DNA from: Tropicimonas sp. IMCC34043
GTDB lineage: Bacteria; Pseudomonadota; Alphaproteobacteria; Rhodobacterales; Rhodobacteraceae
Direction: 5' to 3'
Assembly: GCF_003390845.1 (NCBI RefSeq)
Contig: NZ_QMEK01000004.1
Span: forward strand, 1-64,000
DNA: 64,000 nt
Positions within the stretch are counted from its first letter, which is position 1, and each line of letters starts with the position of its first letter. This document shows, piece by piece, positions 26,391-36,643 of this stretch. The notes beneath the pieces are model-generated. The model saw only the letters and a list, made by a program, of their open reading frames with translations, was not told where the DNA came from and did not search any database. A program made the position numbers and the translations under genes.

Positions 26391-27611
26391 TCAGGAAAAC
26401 TCGGCCGCGTCGCGGTCGACGGCGTTCAGCATGTCGGACAGCAGGTCGGGGTCGGCCGAATGCACCCGGTTCCAGGTCGGGATAAACGGTGTCTCGGCCA
26501 GATTATCGAGGAAGATCGAGCCTGCGACCACGATATTGCGGGCGAACAGTTCGATCGACTGTTCCTCGCGGTGCCGGTCGATGGCAAGGCCGTTCATCTT
26601 GGCGTCGTTGTAATACCCCTCCAGCAGATCCAGTGCCGAGCGGTAATAGGTCGCCTTCAGCGTGCGGAACATCTCTTCGGTGAAGATCGTGCCATCCGCT
26701 GCAAGCTTGCGGAAGATCGCCTTGCAGATGTCGATCGACATCCGCGACAGTCCTTCCGAGGCATCCTCTTCGCTCAAGGGCTGGTGTTTGTGGTCGTAGC
26801 GGTCGGAGATTTCGACCTGACAGACCGACTTGGGAGCAAGGTTCCGCCAGGCTTCCGACAGGATCCCGATTTCCAGCCCCCAGTCCGAGGGGATGCGCAG
26901 ATCGGCAAGCGTGCCAGCCCGCATGGCGAATTCGCCCGACAGCGGATAGCGGAATTCGCGCAGATAATCGATATAGTCGCGATCCCCGATCACCCGTTTC
27001 AGCGCGATCAGCAGCGGCGAGACCAGCAGTCGCGTTACCCGGCCGTTCATCCGTGTGCCGTCGGTGCGGGGATAGAACCCCTTGGCAAGCTGATAAGGAA
27101 AGCTCGGGTTGGCGACCGGATAAACGAGCCGCGCCAGCATCTCGCGGGTATAGGTGACGATGTCGCAATCGTGCACCGCCACCACCGCGGTGTCCTGGCA
27201 GGCCAGCACATAGCCAAGGCAGGTCCAGACGTTGCGGCCCTTGCCGGGTTCGGCCGGACCCAGCCCCAGCGCGCGCAGCCGGTTCTGGATTTCGAGCATC
27301 CGCGGGCTGTCGTTCCAGATTACCACGTGGTTCTGGGGCAGCCGGCCAAAGAACTCCCGCGCGTGGCGGAACTGTGCCTTGTCGGCGCGGTCGAGCCCGA
27401 CGATGATCCGGTGCAGGAACGGCACCTGGGCAAGTTCCTCGAGGATATTGGGCAGCGCGTCGCCCTCCAGCTCGGAAAACAGCGAGGGCAGGATCAGGCT
27501 GATTTTCCGGCTGTGGCCGAAATTGGTCAGCTCCTTCGACAGCGCCTCGCCAGAGGTGGTGCGCAGGTTGTGCAGGGTGGCAATATTGCCGTTCTGGTGA
27601 AAGTCGGCCAT
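26391..27611 (-). CDS. gpgS: Glucosyl-3-phosphoglycerate synthase
   Basis: The 406-residue GT-A type glycosyltransferase has SLILPSLFSELEGDALPNI near the N-terminus, GKGRNVWTCLGY, and the metal-binding VAVHDCDIVTY (D-C-D). YPLSGEFAMR lies downstream. These features fit the GT81/GpgS-like family, which transfers glucose from NDP-glucose to 3-phosphoglycerate. It lies 15 bases after an HAD phosphatase gene of the matching type; together they would make the compatible solute glucosylglycerate. A mannosyl analogue is possible, as NDP-sugar specificity cannot be read by eye. Confidence 0.8.
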   Translation of the reverse strand: MADFHQNGNIATLHNLRTTSGEALSKELTNFGHSRKISLILPSLFSELEGDALPNILEELAQVPFLHRIIVGLDRADKAQFRHAREFFGRLPQNHVVIWNDSPRMLEIQNRLRALGLGPAEPGKGRNVWTCLGYVLACQDTAVVAVHDCDIVTYTREMLARLVYPVANPSFPYQLAKGFYPRTDGTRMNGRVTRLLVSPLLIALKRVIGDRDYIDYLREFRYPLSGEFAMRAGTLADLRIPSDWGLEIGILSEAWRNLAPKSVCQVEISDRYDHKHQPLSEEDASEGLSRMSIDICKAIFRKLAADGTIFTEEMFRTLKATYYRSALDLLEGYYNDAKMNGLAIDRHREEQSIELFARNIVVAGSIFLDNLAETPFIPTWNRVHSADPDLLSDMLNAVDRDAAEFS

Positions 27612-27626
27612 GTCGGCATCCCGTTC

Positions 27627-28400
27627 CTAAAGGTTCATCTCGTCAAGCAGTGCTGTGACAGCATCGTTCCAGCCCTCGGGGCCGGGGGCAGCGGTTCGGC
27701 GGATCTGTCCGGTTGCCTCTCCCGGCAGGGCGGGCAACGGCGTGCCGTGGGGATTTGCGACGATGACGCCATGCGTGGCGGCGGCGATCATCTCGGCATC
27801 GTTCGGGGCGTCGCCAAGCGCAAGGCTGGTCGGCGTGCCATACCGGGCGGCGATCGCGGCCATGCGGTCGGCCTTGGTGCCGCCGAAGGACAGCGTCAGG
27901 AACCGCCCGCCGTGACGCGCCGAAATGCCAAGGGCCGCAAGGCTGGTGCGAAAAGACGCGAGCATCGCCGCGTTGCCCTTCCAGAGCCCGGGTTCCGAAA
28001 ATTGTCGCCGCGCCGCAAGCCGTGCCGCCGCGGGCGGCAGGCCGGTGGCGCGCGCGACGCCCGCCGCGCCCATGTCGCCAAAGCCGGTGAACTGCGCCCG
28101 CAACGCAGGCGGCACCTCGTCGAGCGCGGCGCGCAGCCGGTCGTAGGTGCCGGTATCGGCGTCTGGCGTCGCCTCGAGGATGCCGGCGCCATTCTCGACA
28201 ATGGCGGGAAAGGCGCGGCATCCGATCTCGTCGCGCAACAGATCGATCTCGGCCGCGGTCTTCGACGAGGCAAGGATCAGCGGGATTCCAAGCCGCGCCA
28301 GCCGGTCCAGCGCCGGCCGGGCAGCTTCGGGAGAATAGCTCCGGTGATCCAGCAGCGTGCCGTCGAGATCGGTGAAGACGATCAGCGGAGGCTGGCTCAT
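27627..28400 (-). CDS. HAD-IIB phosphatase, glucosyl/mannosyl-3-phosphoglycerate type
   Basis: The 257-residue HAD-IIB (Cof/MpgP-like) phosphatase has motif I VFTDLDGTLLD, motif II LILASSKT, and motif IV LALGDAPNDAEM. IVENGAGI matches the mannosyl-3-phosphoglycerate phosphatase family. In front of gpgS it most likely removes the phosphate from glucosyl-3-phosphoglycerate to give glucosylglycerate (the GpgP role). First gene of the two-gene operon. Confidence 0.8.
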   Translation of the reverse strand: MSQPPLIVFTDLDGTLLDHRSYSPEAARPALDRLARLGIPLILASSKTAAEIDLLRDEIGCRAFPAIVENGAGILEATPDADTGTYDRLRAALDEVPPALRAQFTGFGDMGAAGVARATGLPPAAARLAARRQFSEPGLWKGNAAMLASFRTSLAALGISARHGGRFLTLSFGGTKADRMAAIAARYGTPTSLALGDAPNDAEMIAAATHGVIVANPHGTPLPALPGEATGQIRRTAAPGPEGWNDAVTALLDEMNL

Positions 28401-28535
28401 GGCAGGGTCCTTCGGGGTGCGACGAAAGCCATGGTAACGGCATAGCGCGATCCGTCCCCGGCGACGAGGCCGTTAGTGCCGCGGCCGGGGCGCGAAGAGC
28501 TGTCAAGGCTCGAATAGCGCCCGGAGGTTCCCGCC

Positions 28536-30515
28536 TCAGAGCGTGATCCGATAGAGTGCAAAGCCGTCCGACCCGTCTCCGGCCGGCTCGATCTTCACTG
28601 CCTTGACGTCGGCGATATGCTCGTCCGCCCCGGGCCCGGTCTCGAACAGGACGGTGGTGCCCGGCATCGGCGCGAAGGACCAGTTGCTGTCGGCCGTCGG
28701 GCTGATCGTGCCCTTTTCGACGATATAGCGTACGATCACGTCGCGGTTGGTGTCGGGCGCCTCGAGGATGATCGTGTCGCCCGTCGCGCCGGGAAAGTCT
28801 CCGCCGCCCGAGGCGCGATAGTTGTTGGTCGCGATGACGAATTCCATGTCGTCGGTCACCGGCTGACCGTTCCAGCTCAGATCGGCGATCCGGCTGGCGT
28901 CCGGGGCGATCACTGCCCCCTTGGCGTCAAAGCGCGAGGGCTGGCTGAGGTCGATGCGATAGCTCACCCCGTCGATCACGTCGAAATTATAGCTGGGGAA
29001 GTCGGGGTTGAGCAGCACCGCATCCTGGCTGCCCGGGGCGATCCGGTTGAACATCCCGGCCGAGCGTTCGAGCCAGCCGCGCAACTGTGCCCCGTTCACT
29101 TTCACCGCCCGCACCGTGTTGGGGTAAAGGTACAGATCGGCGACGTTCTTGATCGCCACCGCCCCGACCGGCACGTCGGTGTAGTATTCCGGCCCGCCCC
29201 GGCCGCCGGCCTTGAAGGGCGCCGCCGCCGACAAAAGCGGCAGTCCGGCATAGGCGGTGCCCTCCAGCAACTGGCCGACATACCAGCGCTGCGCGTTCGA
29301 CACGACCTGCACCGAGGGATCGTCGGCCACCAGTGCGAAATAGGAATAGAGCGGCGCGTCGGTCCAGCCCACCGGACGGCGGACATATTCGAGCGTCTGA
29401 TCGTGAATGTCGGCGATGGAGGCTAGCACCGAGGCATCGTCGTCGACCAGCGCCGTGATCGAGCGGTCCTCGTTGCGCTGCGCGATCGGCCGGGCGGAGG
29501 TTTCGAAATTGACCACCCGCCATTCGTTGCCGTCGCGTTCGAGCATCAGGTCGATCAGCCCCATGTGCGATCCCCAGAACCCGGCCATCACCGCAGGCTT
29601 GCCGTGGATCGTGCCGGCCTCGGCATCGACCGCGGCAAATCCGGCATAGGTGGGCGAGGGGAAGACCAGATGCGAATGCCCGGTCATCAGCCCGTCGATC
29701 CCCTCGACAGCCGCCAGCGGCACCGAGGCGTTCTCCAGCATCCCGGTCCGCTCGGCCGAGCCGATCCCCGAATGCGACAGCGCGATGATCAGGTCGCACC
29801 CCGCCTCGCGCATCTGCGGAACCCAGGCCTCGGCGGTCTCGACGATGTCGCGCGTGGTGACGCTGCCTTCCAGGTGCTTGCGGTCCCAGTTCATGATCTG
29901 CGGCGGCACGAAGCCGATGATGCCGACGCGGATCGGAATCGCCTGCCCGTCCCCCATGACGACCTCGCGCTCGAGAATGACATAGGGCTTCAGCAGGGTC
30001 TGGTCCCGGGTCGGATCGGCGCCGGGCGAGGTGACCACATTGGCCGAAACCACCGGGAATTGCGCGCCCGCGAGCGACGTCATCAGGAAGTCGAGGCCAT
30101 AGTTGAATTCGTGATTGCCAAGCGTCGAGGCGTCGAAGCCGACCGTGTTCATCGCGGTGATCACCGGGTGCATGTCGCCCTCCTTCATGCCCCGTTCATA
30201 GGCGATGTAATCGCCCATCGGGTTGCCCTGAAGGAAGTCGCCATTGTCGAGCAGCATCGAGTTGGTGGCCTCGGCCCGGATGCCGTCGATGATCGAGGCG
30301 GTACGGCTGAGCCCCACGGTGTCGACCGGGCGGTCGGAATAATAGTCATAGGGATAGACGTGAACGTGAAGGTCCGTCGTCTCCATGATCCGCAGATGCG
30401 CCTGATTGGTGGCGGCGCGGACCGAAAATGGGTGCAATGAGATCAAGCTGGCCCCGGCAAGGCTGCCCGCCATGAAACGACGACGGGAAATTTTGAAGTC
30501 GACCGATTGCGGCAT
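28536..30515 (-). CDS. cpdB: Tat-exported 2',3'-cyclic-nucleotide phosphodiesterase / 3'-nucleotidase
   Basis: The 659-residue protein begins with a twin-arginine signal ([12 protein letters not shown]). A metallophosphatase domain follows ([52 protein letters not shown]), then a C-terminal nucleotidase domain with [11 protein letters not shown] and [12 protein letters not shown]. The YDYYSD stretch marks CpdB rather than UshA. It scavenges nucleotides in the periplasm, providing phosphate and nucleosides. The ATG at 30515 has AAGGAG upstream; the frame is open further back. Confidence 0.87.
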   Translation of the reverse strand: MPQSVDFKISRRRFMAGSLAGASLISLHPFSVRAATNQAHLRIMETTDLHVHVYPYDYYSDRPVDTVGLSRTASIIDGIRAEATNSMLLDNGDFLQGNPMGDYIAYERGMKEGDMHPVITAMNTVGFDASTLGNHEFNYGLDFLMTSLAGAQFPVVSANVVTSPGADPTRDQTLLKPYVILEREVVMGDGQAIPIRVGIIGFVPPQIMNWDRKHLEGSVTTRDIVETAEAWVPQMREAGCDLIIALSHSGIGSAERTGMLENASVPLAAVEGIDGLMTGHSHLVFPSPTYAGFAAVDAEAGTIHGKPAVMAGFWGSHMGLIDLMLERDGNEWRVVNFETSARPIAQRNEDRSITALVDDDASVLASIADIHDQTLEYVRRPVGWTDAPLYSYFALVADDPSVQVVSNAQRWYVGQLLEGTAYAGLPLLSAAAPFKAGGRGGPEYYTDVPVGAVAIKNVADLYLYPNTVRAVKVNGAQLRGWLERSAGMFNRIAPGSQDAVLLNPDFPSYNFDVIDGVSYRIDLSQPSRFDAKGAVIAPDASRIADLSWNGQPVTDDMEFVIATNNYRASGGGDFPGATGDTIILEAPDTNRDVIVRYIVEKGTISPTADSNWSFAPMPGTTVLFETGPGADEHIADVKAVKIEPAGDGSDGFALYRITL

Positions 30516-30725
30516 GGAGGGCTCCTTGGGGATAGGGCTCTGTCCAGAATGATCCACTCGCGTCACAAGTATGCAAATTCAATATGTCGATCGTGCCCGT
30601 GACGCGAGCCAAAAAAGACCCATCTGCCATGATTTCCGCAAGATCACCTTGCCAGGCTGACGCGGGCGTTTGCCTCTGACGCGCGCACATGCCAAATCCG
30701 GGCGGAATTGACAGTGGGGTTTCCG

Positions 30726-31691
30726 ATGAGTCTGGACGAGCAGGTGACCTTTGGCGGCGGTGGCCTAGACCGTGCGGCGCAGGTGCGTGGGCAGCGCGAT
30801 GAACAGGCGCGGATGCTGGCGGATCCTGCGACCCGGATCCTGCCGCTTTGGCAGTTGCGGCCGCTGCTGCGGGGCGAGGATCGGGTGGAACTGGCGCCGG
30901 TTGCGCCGGGGGCCGAGGTTCTGTTGCACGCAAGCCGGTCGCCGATCTTTCTGGGCCTTGACGAAGGCGTGGCGTGGTTTGCCGCCGATGTCTCGGCCTG
31001 GCAGCCCGAGGATCAGGCGGCGCCGGGCGACGATTTCGCCGACGCGACCGAACAGCGCCATCCGTCGCTGCCCTCGGACCACCGCTTTGCCGAGCTGCGG
31101 TCGGTCATGGCACGGCTCGACCCGCGCGAGGCTGAGCTTGTCGCCACTGCCCGCGGCCTGTTCGCCTGGCACGGCAACCACAGCTTCTGCGCCCGCTGCG
31201 GTGCCGCCACCGAGGAGGCCGAGGCGGGCTGGCAGCGTCATTGCCCGGCCTGCGGCGCGATGCATTTCCCGCGCACCGACCCGGTGGTGATCATGCTGAT
31301 CACGCATGGCAATTCCGTTCTGATGGGGCGGGCGCCAAGCTGGGGCGAGGGGTTCTTTTCGCTGCTCGCAGGCTTTGTCGAACCGGGCGAGACCGTCGAG
31401 GCGGCGGTGCGGCGCGAAGTCTGGGAGGAAACCGGGGTGCGTGTCGGCCCGGTCCGCTATCTTGCGTCGCAGCCCTGGCCGTTTCCGGCCTCGCTGATGC
31501 TGGGGTTCCAGGGCGAGGCCGAGACCACCGAGATCACCGTCGATCCGAAGGAGATCGCCGAGGCGATGTGGGTCAGCCGCGAGGAGATGATGACGATCTT
31601 TGCCGGCGACCATCCAAAGATCCGCGCCGCCCGGCCCGGGGCGATTGCGCGGTTCATCCTGCAGAACTGGCTGGCAGACCGGATGGGGTGA
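30726..31691 (+). CDS. nudC: NADH pyrophosphatase / RNA de-capping Nudix enzyme
   Basis: The 321-residue NudC has an N-terminal domain, a four-cysteine zinc ribbon (CARCG and CPACG), and a Nudix box (GFVEPGETVEAAVRREVWEE). The family signature SQPWPFPAS follows the box. It hydrolyses NADH and NAD, and in E. coli also removes NAD caps from RNA. The ATG at 30726 is used instead of an upstream TTG. It converges on pheA with 12 bases between stops. Confidence 0.93.
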   Translation: MSLDEQVTFGGGGLDRAAQVRGQRDEQARMLADPATRILPLWQLRPLLRGEDRVELAPVAPGAEVLLHASRSPIFLGLDEGVAWFAADVSAWQPEDQAAPGDDFADATEQRHPSLPSDHRFAELRSVMARLDPREAELVATARGLFAWHGNHSFCARCGAATEEAEAGWQRHCPACGAMHFPRTDPVVIMLITHGNSVLMGRAPSWGEGFFSLLAGFVEPGETVEAAVRREVWEETGVRVGPVRYLASQPWPFPASLMLGFQGEAETTEITVDPKEIAEAMWVSREEMMTIFAGDHPKIRAARPGAIARFILQNWLADRMG

Positions 31692-31703
31692 CCCGCAGGC
31701 GGG

Positions 31704-32543
31704 CTACAACCGCCGCGGGTCGGCCGGATAGACGCCGAGGATGCCGACATGGTCGGTGAAATAGTCGAGCTCCTCCAACGCCAGTTTCACGCCTGGGTCC
31801 TCGGGGTGCCCCTCGATATCGGCATAGAACTGGGTGGCGGTGAACGAGCCCTTGACCATGTAGCTTTCGAGCTTGGTCATGTTGATCCCGTTGGTGGCAA
31901 AGCCGCCGAGCGCCTTGTAGAGCGCGGCCGGGATGTTGCGGACCCGGAACACGAAGGTCGTGACCATGCCATGGTCGCCGCGTCGGGTGAAGTCGGGCGC
32001 GCGAGCCATGATCAGGAAGCGGGTGGTGTTGTGGGCCTGATCCTCGATGTGATGGGCAAGGATGTTCAGCCCATAGGCGTCGGCGGCCAGATCCGAGGCA
32101 AGCGCACCCACATTGCGCAGGCCGCGCCGGGCGATCTCGGCCGCGGCGCCGGCACTGTCGGCGGCCGCCTCGCCGCGGATGCCGTAGCGATCGAGGAAAT
32201 CGCGGCATTGCGGCAGCAGCACCAGATGGGCGCGCACCAGCTCGATTTCCTCCATCGTCACGCCGGGCAGCGCCATCAGGCTGATGTGGACCCGGACGAA
32301 GGCCTCGTCGACGATGTTGAGCCCGCTTTCGGGCAGCAGCCGGTGGATGTCGGCGACCCGGCCATAGGTCGTGTTCTCGACCGGCAGCATGGCCAGTTCG
32401 GCCGTGCCGTCCTTGACCGCGTCGATCACGTCCTCGAACGTGTGGCAGGGGAGCGGGACGTAATCGGGGCGTGCGTCCTGGCAGGCCTGGTGCGAATAGG
32501 CGCCAAGCTCTCCCTGGAAAGCGATGCGCGGATGGTCTGTCAT
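31704..32543 (-). CDS. pheA: Prephenate dehydratase
   Basis: This 279-residue stand-alone prephenate dehydratase begins IAFQGELGAYSHQAC. It has the PVENTTYGRV active-site region and a C-terminal ACT domain (LYKALGGFATNGINMTKLESYM) containing the GALA/ESRP-like Phe-binding elements. It makes phenylpyruvate for phenylalanine synthesis and should be feedback-inhibited by Phe. No chorismate mutase domain is attached. It is divergent from cycM, a neighbour arrangement I recall from other Rhodobacterales. Confidence 0.95.
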   Translation of the reverse strand: MTDHPRIAFQGELGAYSHQACQDARPDYVPLPCHTFEDVIDAVKDGTAELAMLPVENTTYGRVADIHRLLPESGLNIVDEAFVRVHISLMALPGVTMEEIELVRAHLVLLPQCRDFLDRYGIRGEAAADSAGAAAEIARRGLRNVGALASDLAADAYGLNILAHHIEDQAHNTTRFLIMARAPDFTRRGDHGMVTTFVFRVRNIPAALYKALGGFATNGINMTKLESYMVKGSFTATQFYADIEGHPEDPGVKLALEELDYFTDHVGILGVYPADPRRL

Positions 32544-32687
32544 GGCATGTACGACGCGGATTTCAACGTGAGGACGTGGACTTCGGGCGGATGCGGCGTT
32601 ATAGCTGGCCGACGGCCGAACTATACCTTGCGTGAGGTTTCAGGAAGGCCGATAGATGCGCGAAAAGACCATTTAGCGGGATGCGAC

Positions 32688-33221
32688 ATGTTCGACACGA
32701 TGACTATCACCAAGACCGTAGGCGCGCTTTGCGGCTCACTTCTGGTCTTTCTGCTAGGCAGCTGGGCCGCCGAAGCGATATTCCATGTCGGCCCCAGCGG
32801 GCACGGCGCCGATGGTAAGGTCGAGCAGGCCTATTATATCGACACAGGTGGAGACGACGCCGCAGCCGAGACCGAGGCCGCCCCCGTCGACTTCGACACG
32901 CTGATGGCCAATGCCGATGTCTCGAAGGGCGAGAAGCTGTTCAAGAAGTGCCAAGCCTGCCACAAGCTGGAAGAAGGCGCCAATGCCACCGGCCCGTCGC
33001 TTTACCACGTTGTCGGCCGCCCGGTGGAGTCGGTTGACAGCTTCGGTGGCTATTCCGGCGCACTCAAAGAGGCCGCCGACGTCTGGACGCCCGAGAACCT
33101 GTTCGCCTATCTGGAAGACCCCAAGGCCTTTGCCCCGGGCAACAAGATGGCCTTCGCCGGTTTCAAGAAACCCGAGGAACGCGCCGACATCATCGCCTAT
33201 CTCGAAAGCACCGAGAACTGA
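32688..33221 (+). CDS. cycM: Membrane-anchored cytochrome c (CycM / c552 type)
   Basis: The 177-residue protein has an uncleaved N-terminal membrane anchor (ALCGSLLVFLLGSWAAEAIF), an acidic Ala/Glu/Asp linker, and a class I cytochrome c domain. The haem site is CQACH; the sixth ligand Met is probably in GNKMAFAGF. Its length and layout match Paracoccus c552/CycM, which carries electrons between the bc1 complex and terminal oxidases. The ATG at 32688 starts the anchor. A strong terminator follows. Confidence 0.92.
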   Translation: MFDTMTITKTVGALCGSLLVFLLGSWAAEAIFHVGPSGHGADGKVEQAYYIDTGGDDAAAETEAAPVDFDTLMANADVSKGEKLFKKCQACHKLEEGANATGPSLYHVVGRPVESVDSFGGYSGALKEAADVWTPENLFAYLEDPKAFAPGNKMAFAGFKKPEERADIIAYLESTEN

Positions 33222-33536
33222 GGCAGGACACGGCGCGCGGGCTTCGGCCCTCGCCAGGATTTCGCCCGCAGGCTGCAAGGCCTGCGGGTTTTCCGTTTCA
33301 GGGGGCTGGTCGGCGCCGTTGTCCGGCCGGCCGGCAGGGTTGTATCGCGCTGCGCGGCGTCGCATGCAGCCTTGTGCGGCATTGCGGTGCCGGAATCGCG
33401 GGCGCGGCGCCGGTGAACTGGACGCAACCCCGTCGATCACGGCCGCTCACGGAATCGCGGCTTGTTACCTCCCGACGCCATCACTAGCGTAACATGGAAC
33501 GATCACAGGGCCACACGATCCCGGAGGTATGACCCG
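33222..33536. other. Spacer between cycM and yejA
   Basis: This 315-base gap contains the cycM terminator near its left end. The rest (33299-33536) has no recognisable gene and should hold the yejABEF promoter. The ribosome-binding stretch CCGGAGG at 33521-33527 precedes the yejA start. Confidence 0.5.
33265..33298 (+). terminator. Rho-independent terminator of cycM
   Basis: The 9-base perfect stem CCCGCAGGC/GCCTGCGGG has a 6-base loop (TGCAAG) and is followed by TTTTCCGTTT. It begins 43 bases after the cycM stop. Stem strength and T-run make it one of the clearest terminators in the window. Confidence 0.9.
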
Positions 33537-35429
33537 ATGACCTTTCTCGACCGACGTCCGTCTTTCTGCGGCGCCCGCCTTCTGCTCGCCGGGGCCGCGC
33601 TCTGGGCCATGGCGGCGGCCGGTCAGGCGGCGCCCGAGGGCTGGATTTCAGCCCACGGCATCTCGACCTTTCCCGGCGAGATGAAATACCCCGCCGACTT
33701 CGCCCACCTCGACTATGTCAATCCCGATGCGCCGAAGGGCGGCGAGATCTCGGTCTGGGCCTTTGGCGGGTACGATTCAATGAACCCCTATTCGGTCAAG
33801 GGGCGCGGCGAACGGCTGTCCTCGATCCCCTATGAGAGCCTTTTGACCAGCACGGCCGACGAAATCGGTTCGGATTACGGCCTGCTGGCCGAAAGGATCG
33901 AATATCCCGAGGACCGGACCGAGGTGATCTTTACCCTCAGGCCCGAAGCGAAGTTCTCCGACGGTTCGCCGGTCACCGCCGAAGACGTGTTGTTTTCCTA
34001 CGAGATCTTCCGCGACAAGGGCCTGCCGAGCTTCCGCGCCGTGTTGCGCGAACAGGTGGCATCGGCCGAAGTGCTGGACGACCGGCGCATCCGCTATGTC
34101 TTTGCCTCGGAAGAGCCCAAGCGCGACCTGATCCAGACCGTGGGCGGGCTGCCGGTGTTCTCGAAGGCGCAATACCAAGCCGAGGGGCTCGACCTCGAAG
34201 ATACCTCGATGACGCCGTTCCTCGGATCGGGGCCATATGTTCCCGCCGTACTCGACGTCGGCAAGCGCGCCGTCTATCAGCGCAATCCCGACTACTGGGG
34301 CAAGGACCTGCCGATCAATGTTGGCCGGAACAACTTCGATGCGCTCCGGGTCGAATATTTCGGCGATTACAATGTGGCGCTCGAAGGCTTCAAGGGCGGC
34401 ACCTATACCTTCCGCGACGAGGCAAGCTCCAAAAGCTGGGCGACGAGCTATGACTTCCCGGCCGTCCAGGAGGGCTATGTCAAGAAGGTCGAATTGCCGG
34501 ACGGCACTCTTGCGACCGGCCAGGCCTTTGTCATGAACCTGCGCCGCGAACAGTTTCAGGACCCCCGCGTGCGCGAGGCGATCGGCCTGCTGTTCAACTT
34601 CCAATGGTCGAACGAGCAGTTGTTCTATGGCATTTACGAGCGGGTCAATTCGTTCTGGGAGAACTCGGACCTGGCGGCCACCGGCCTGCCGTCCGAGGCC
34701 GAACTGGCGCTGCTGGAACCGTTGAAGGACAAGCTGCCCGCGGGTGTGCTGGACGAGCCTGCGGTCATGGCGCCGGTCTCGGGCGCCCGGCAGCTTGACC
34801 GCGGAAACCTGCGCAAGGCGTCCGATCTGCTGGATCAGGCGGGCTGGGTCGTCGACCAGGAAGGCACCGGCAGCGACGGATTGCGCCGCAAGGACGGCAA
34901 GACGCTGCGGGTCGAATTCCTGAACGACAGTCAGACCTTCGATCGGGTGATCAATCCCTATGTCGAAAACCTGCGCCGCGCCGGCATCGACGCCGTGCAC
35001 AGCCGGGTCGATCAGGCCGAGGCGACCAATCGCGAACGCAACTTCGATTTCGACATCATCACCGACCAGTTCCCGATGGGGTATATCCCGGGCGCCGGGT
35101 TGAAGCAGTATTTCGGCTCGGAGACTGCGGATACCTCGGTCTTCAACTCCATGGGGCTGAAATCCGAGGCAGTGGATTCGCTGATCGACACCATCATCGC
35201 CGCCGAGACCCAGGAAGAGATGCAGGTCGGCGTGCGTGCGCTCGACCGGGTTCTGAGGGCCTATCGGTTCTGGGTGCCGCAATGGTACAAGAACGTGCAT
35301 ACCGTTGCCTACTACGACATGTACGAGTATCCCGATCCGCTGCCGCCCTATGCCCTCGGCAACCTCGACTTCTGGTGGTACAACGCCGAGAAGGCCGAGA
35401 AACTGAAGGCGGCCGGCGTACTCAAGTAA
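33537..35429 (+). CDS. yejA: Peptide-type ABC importer, solute-binding protein
   Basis: The 630-residue family 5 binding protein has a signal peptide (cleavage after AAGQAA), then [21 protein letters not shown]. The block [18 protein letters not shown] is characteristic of the YejA/oligopeptide group. Long length and the [12 protein letters not shown]-terminus also fit. It delivers oligopeptides (in E. coli the Yej system also admits microcin C) to the YejBE permease. The ATG at 33537 starts the signal sequence. First gene of yejABEF. Confidence 0.88.
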   Translation: MTFLDRRPSFCGARLLLAGAALWAMAAAGQAAPEGWISAHGISTFPGEMKYPADFAHLDYVNPDAPKGGEISVWAFGGYDSMNPYSVKGRGERLSSIPYESLLTSTADEIGSDYGLLAERIEYPEDRTEVIFTLRPEAKFSDGSPVTAEDVLFSYEIFRDKGLPSFRAVLREQVASAEVLDDRRIRYVFASEEPKRDLIQTVGGLPVFSKAQYQAEGLDLEDTSMTPFLGSGPYVPAVLDVGKRAVYQRNPDYWGKDLPINVGRNNFDALRVEYFGDYNVALEGFKGGTYTFRDEASSKSWATSYDFPAVQEGYVKKVELPDGTLATGQAFVMNLRREQFQDPRVREAIGLLFNFQWSNEQLFYGIYERVNSFWENSDLAATGLPSEAELALLEPLKDKLPAGVLDEPAVMAPVSGARQLDRGNLRKASDLLDQAGWVVDQEGTGSDGLRRKDGKTLRVEFLNDSQTFDRVINPYVENLRRAGIDAVHSRVDQAEATNRERNFDFDIITDQFPMGYIPGAGLKQYFGSETADTSVFNSMGLKSEAVDSLIDTIIAAETQEEMQVGVRALDRVLRAYRFWVPQWYKNVHTVAYYDMYEYPDPLPPYALGNLDFWWYNAEKAEKLKAAGVLK

Positions 35430-35481
35430 CGAGCGCAGCAGTCGCACACAGAACCAAGAACGACAGGGGCAGAAAAGCCGT

Positions 35482-36642
35482 ATGGGCGCCTATATCCTGA
35501 GGCGAGTGTTGCTGATCATTCCGACCCTGTTCGGGATCATGCTGATCAACTTCGTGCTGACCCAGTTCGTCCCGGGCGGGCCGATCGAACAGATCATTGC
35601 CCAGGTGCAGGGCAATGGCGACGTGTTCGAGGGCATCGCCGGCGGCGGCGATTCCGGCGGTGGCAGCGGTGGCGCCCAGGGTGCCAGCGACGGCTATCTT
35701 GGTGCCCGCGGCCTGCCGCAGGATTTCCTCGACCAGCTCGAGATCGAGATGGGCTTTTCCCGGATCGTTTGCGATGCGGGCTTTGCTGGGACGCCCAGCG
35801 TCAAGGACCCGGCCTGCCACACCGAGAAGATCGCCATCGCCGAGCGGTTCTTCATCATGATCGGCAACTATCTGCGCTTCGATTTCGGCGAGAGCTATTT
35901 CCGGTCGATCTCGGTGATCGATCTGGTGATCGAGAAGATGCCGGTGTCGATCACACTCGGTCTGTGGTCGACGTTGATCGCCTATATCGTCTCGATCCCG
36001 ATGGGCATCCACAAGGCGGTGCGCGATGGCCAGCCCTTCGATACCTGGACCTCGGGCTTCATCATCGTGGCCTATGCGGTGCCGGGGTTCCTGTTCGCGA
36101 TCCTGCTGCTGGTGCTGTTCGCCGGCGGATCGTATTGGCAGATTTTTCCCTTGCGCGGTCTGGTCAGCGACGGCTGGCACGAAATGAGCGTACCGGGAAA
36201 GATCCTCGACTATTTCTGGCACATCACCCTGCCGGTGCTGGCCTCGACGATATCGAGCTTTGCGACGCTGACGCTGCTGACCAAGAATTCGTTCCTTGAC
36301 GAGATCAAGAAGCAATACGTGATCACCGCCAAGGCCAAGGGCCTGTCCGAGCGTCGCGTGCTCTATGGCCATGTGTTCCGCAACGCCATGCTGATCGTGA
36401 TCGCGGGGTTTCCGGCGGCCTTCCTGTCGGTGTTCTTTGGCGCCTCGATCATTATCGAGACGATCTTCTCGCTCGACGGTCTCGGGCGGCTCGGGTTCGA
36501 GGCGGCGGTGGCGCGCGACTACCCGGTGGTTTTCGGCACGCTCTATGTCTTTGGCCTCATCGGTCTGCTGATCGGGATCCTGTCGGACATGATGTATGTG
36601 CTGGTCGATCCGCGGATCGATTTCGAAAGCCGGAAGGTGTGA
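35482..36642 (+). CDS. yejB: Peptide-type ABC importer permease
   Basis: The 386-residue DppB/YejB-type permease begins with [21 protein letters not shown], the usual first helix, and has an EAA-like loop around [24 protein letters not shown] Gly/Ser-rich insertion of about 25 residues (around 53-80) follows the first helix. The long insert before the second helix is typical of YejB. The next permease gene starts 1 base after its stop. Confidence 0.93.
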   Translation: MGAYILRRVLLIIPTLFGIMLINFVLTQFVPGGPIEQIIAQVQGNGDVFEGIAGGGDSGGGSGGAQGASDGYLGARGLPQDFLDQLEIEMGFSRIVCDAGFAGTPSVKDPACHTEKIAIAERFFIMIGNYLRFDFGESYFRSISVIDLVIEKMPVSITLGLWSTLIAYIVSIPMGIHKAVRDGQPFDTWTSGFIIVAYAVPGFLFAILLLVLFAGGSYWQIFPLRGLVSDGWHEMSVPGKILDYFWHITLPVLASTISSFATLTLLTKNSFLDEIKKQYVITAKAKGLSERRVLYGHVFRNAMLIVIAGFPAAFLSVFFGASIIIETIFSLDGLGRLGFEAAVARDYPVVFGTLYVFGLIGLLIGILSDMMYVLVDPRIDFESRKV

Positions 36643-36643
36643 G

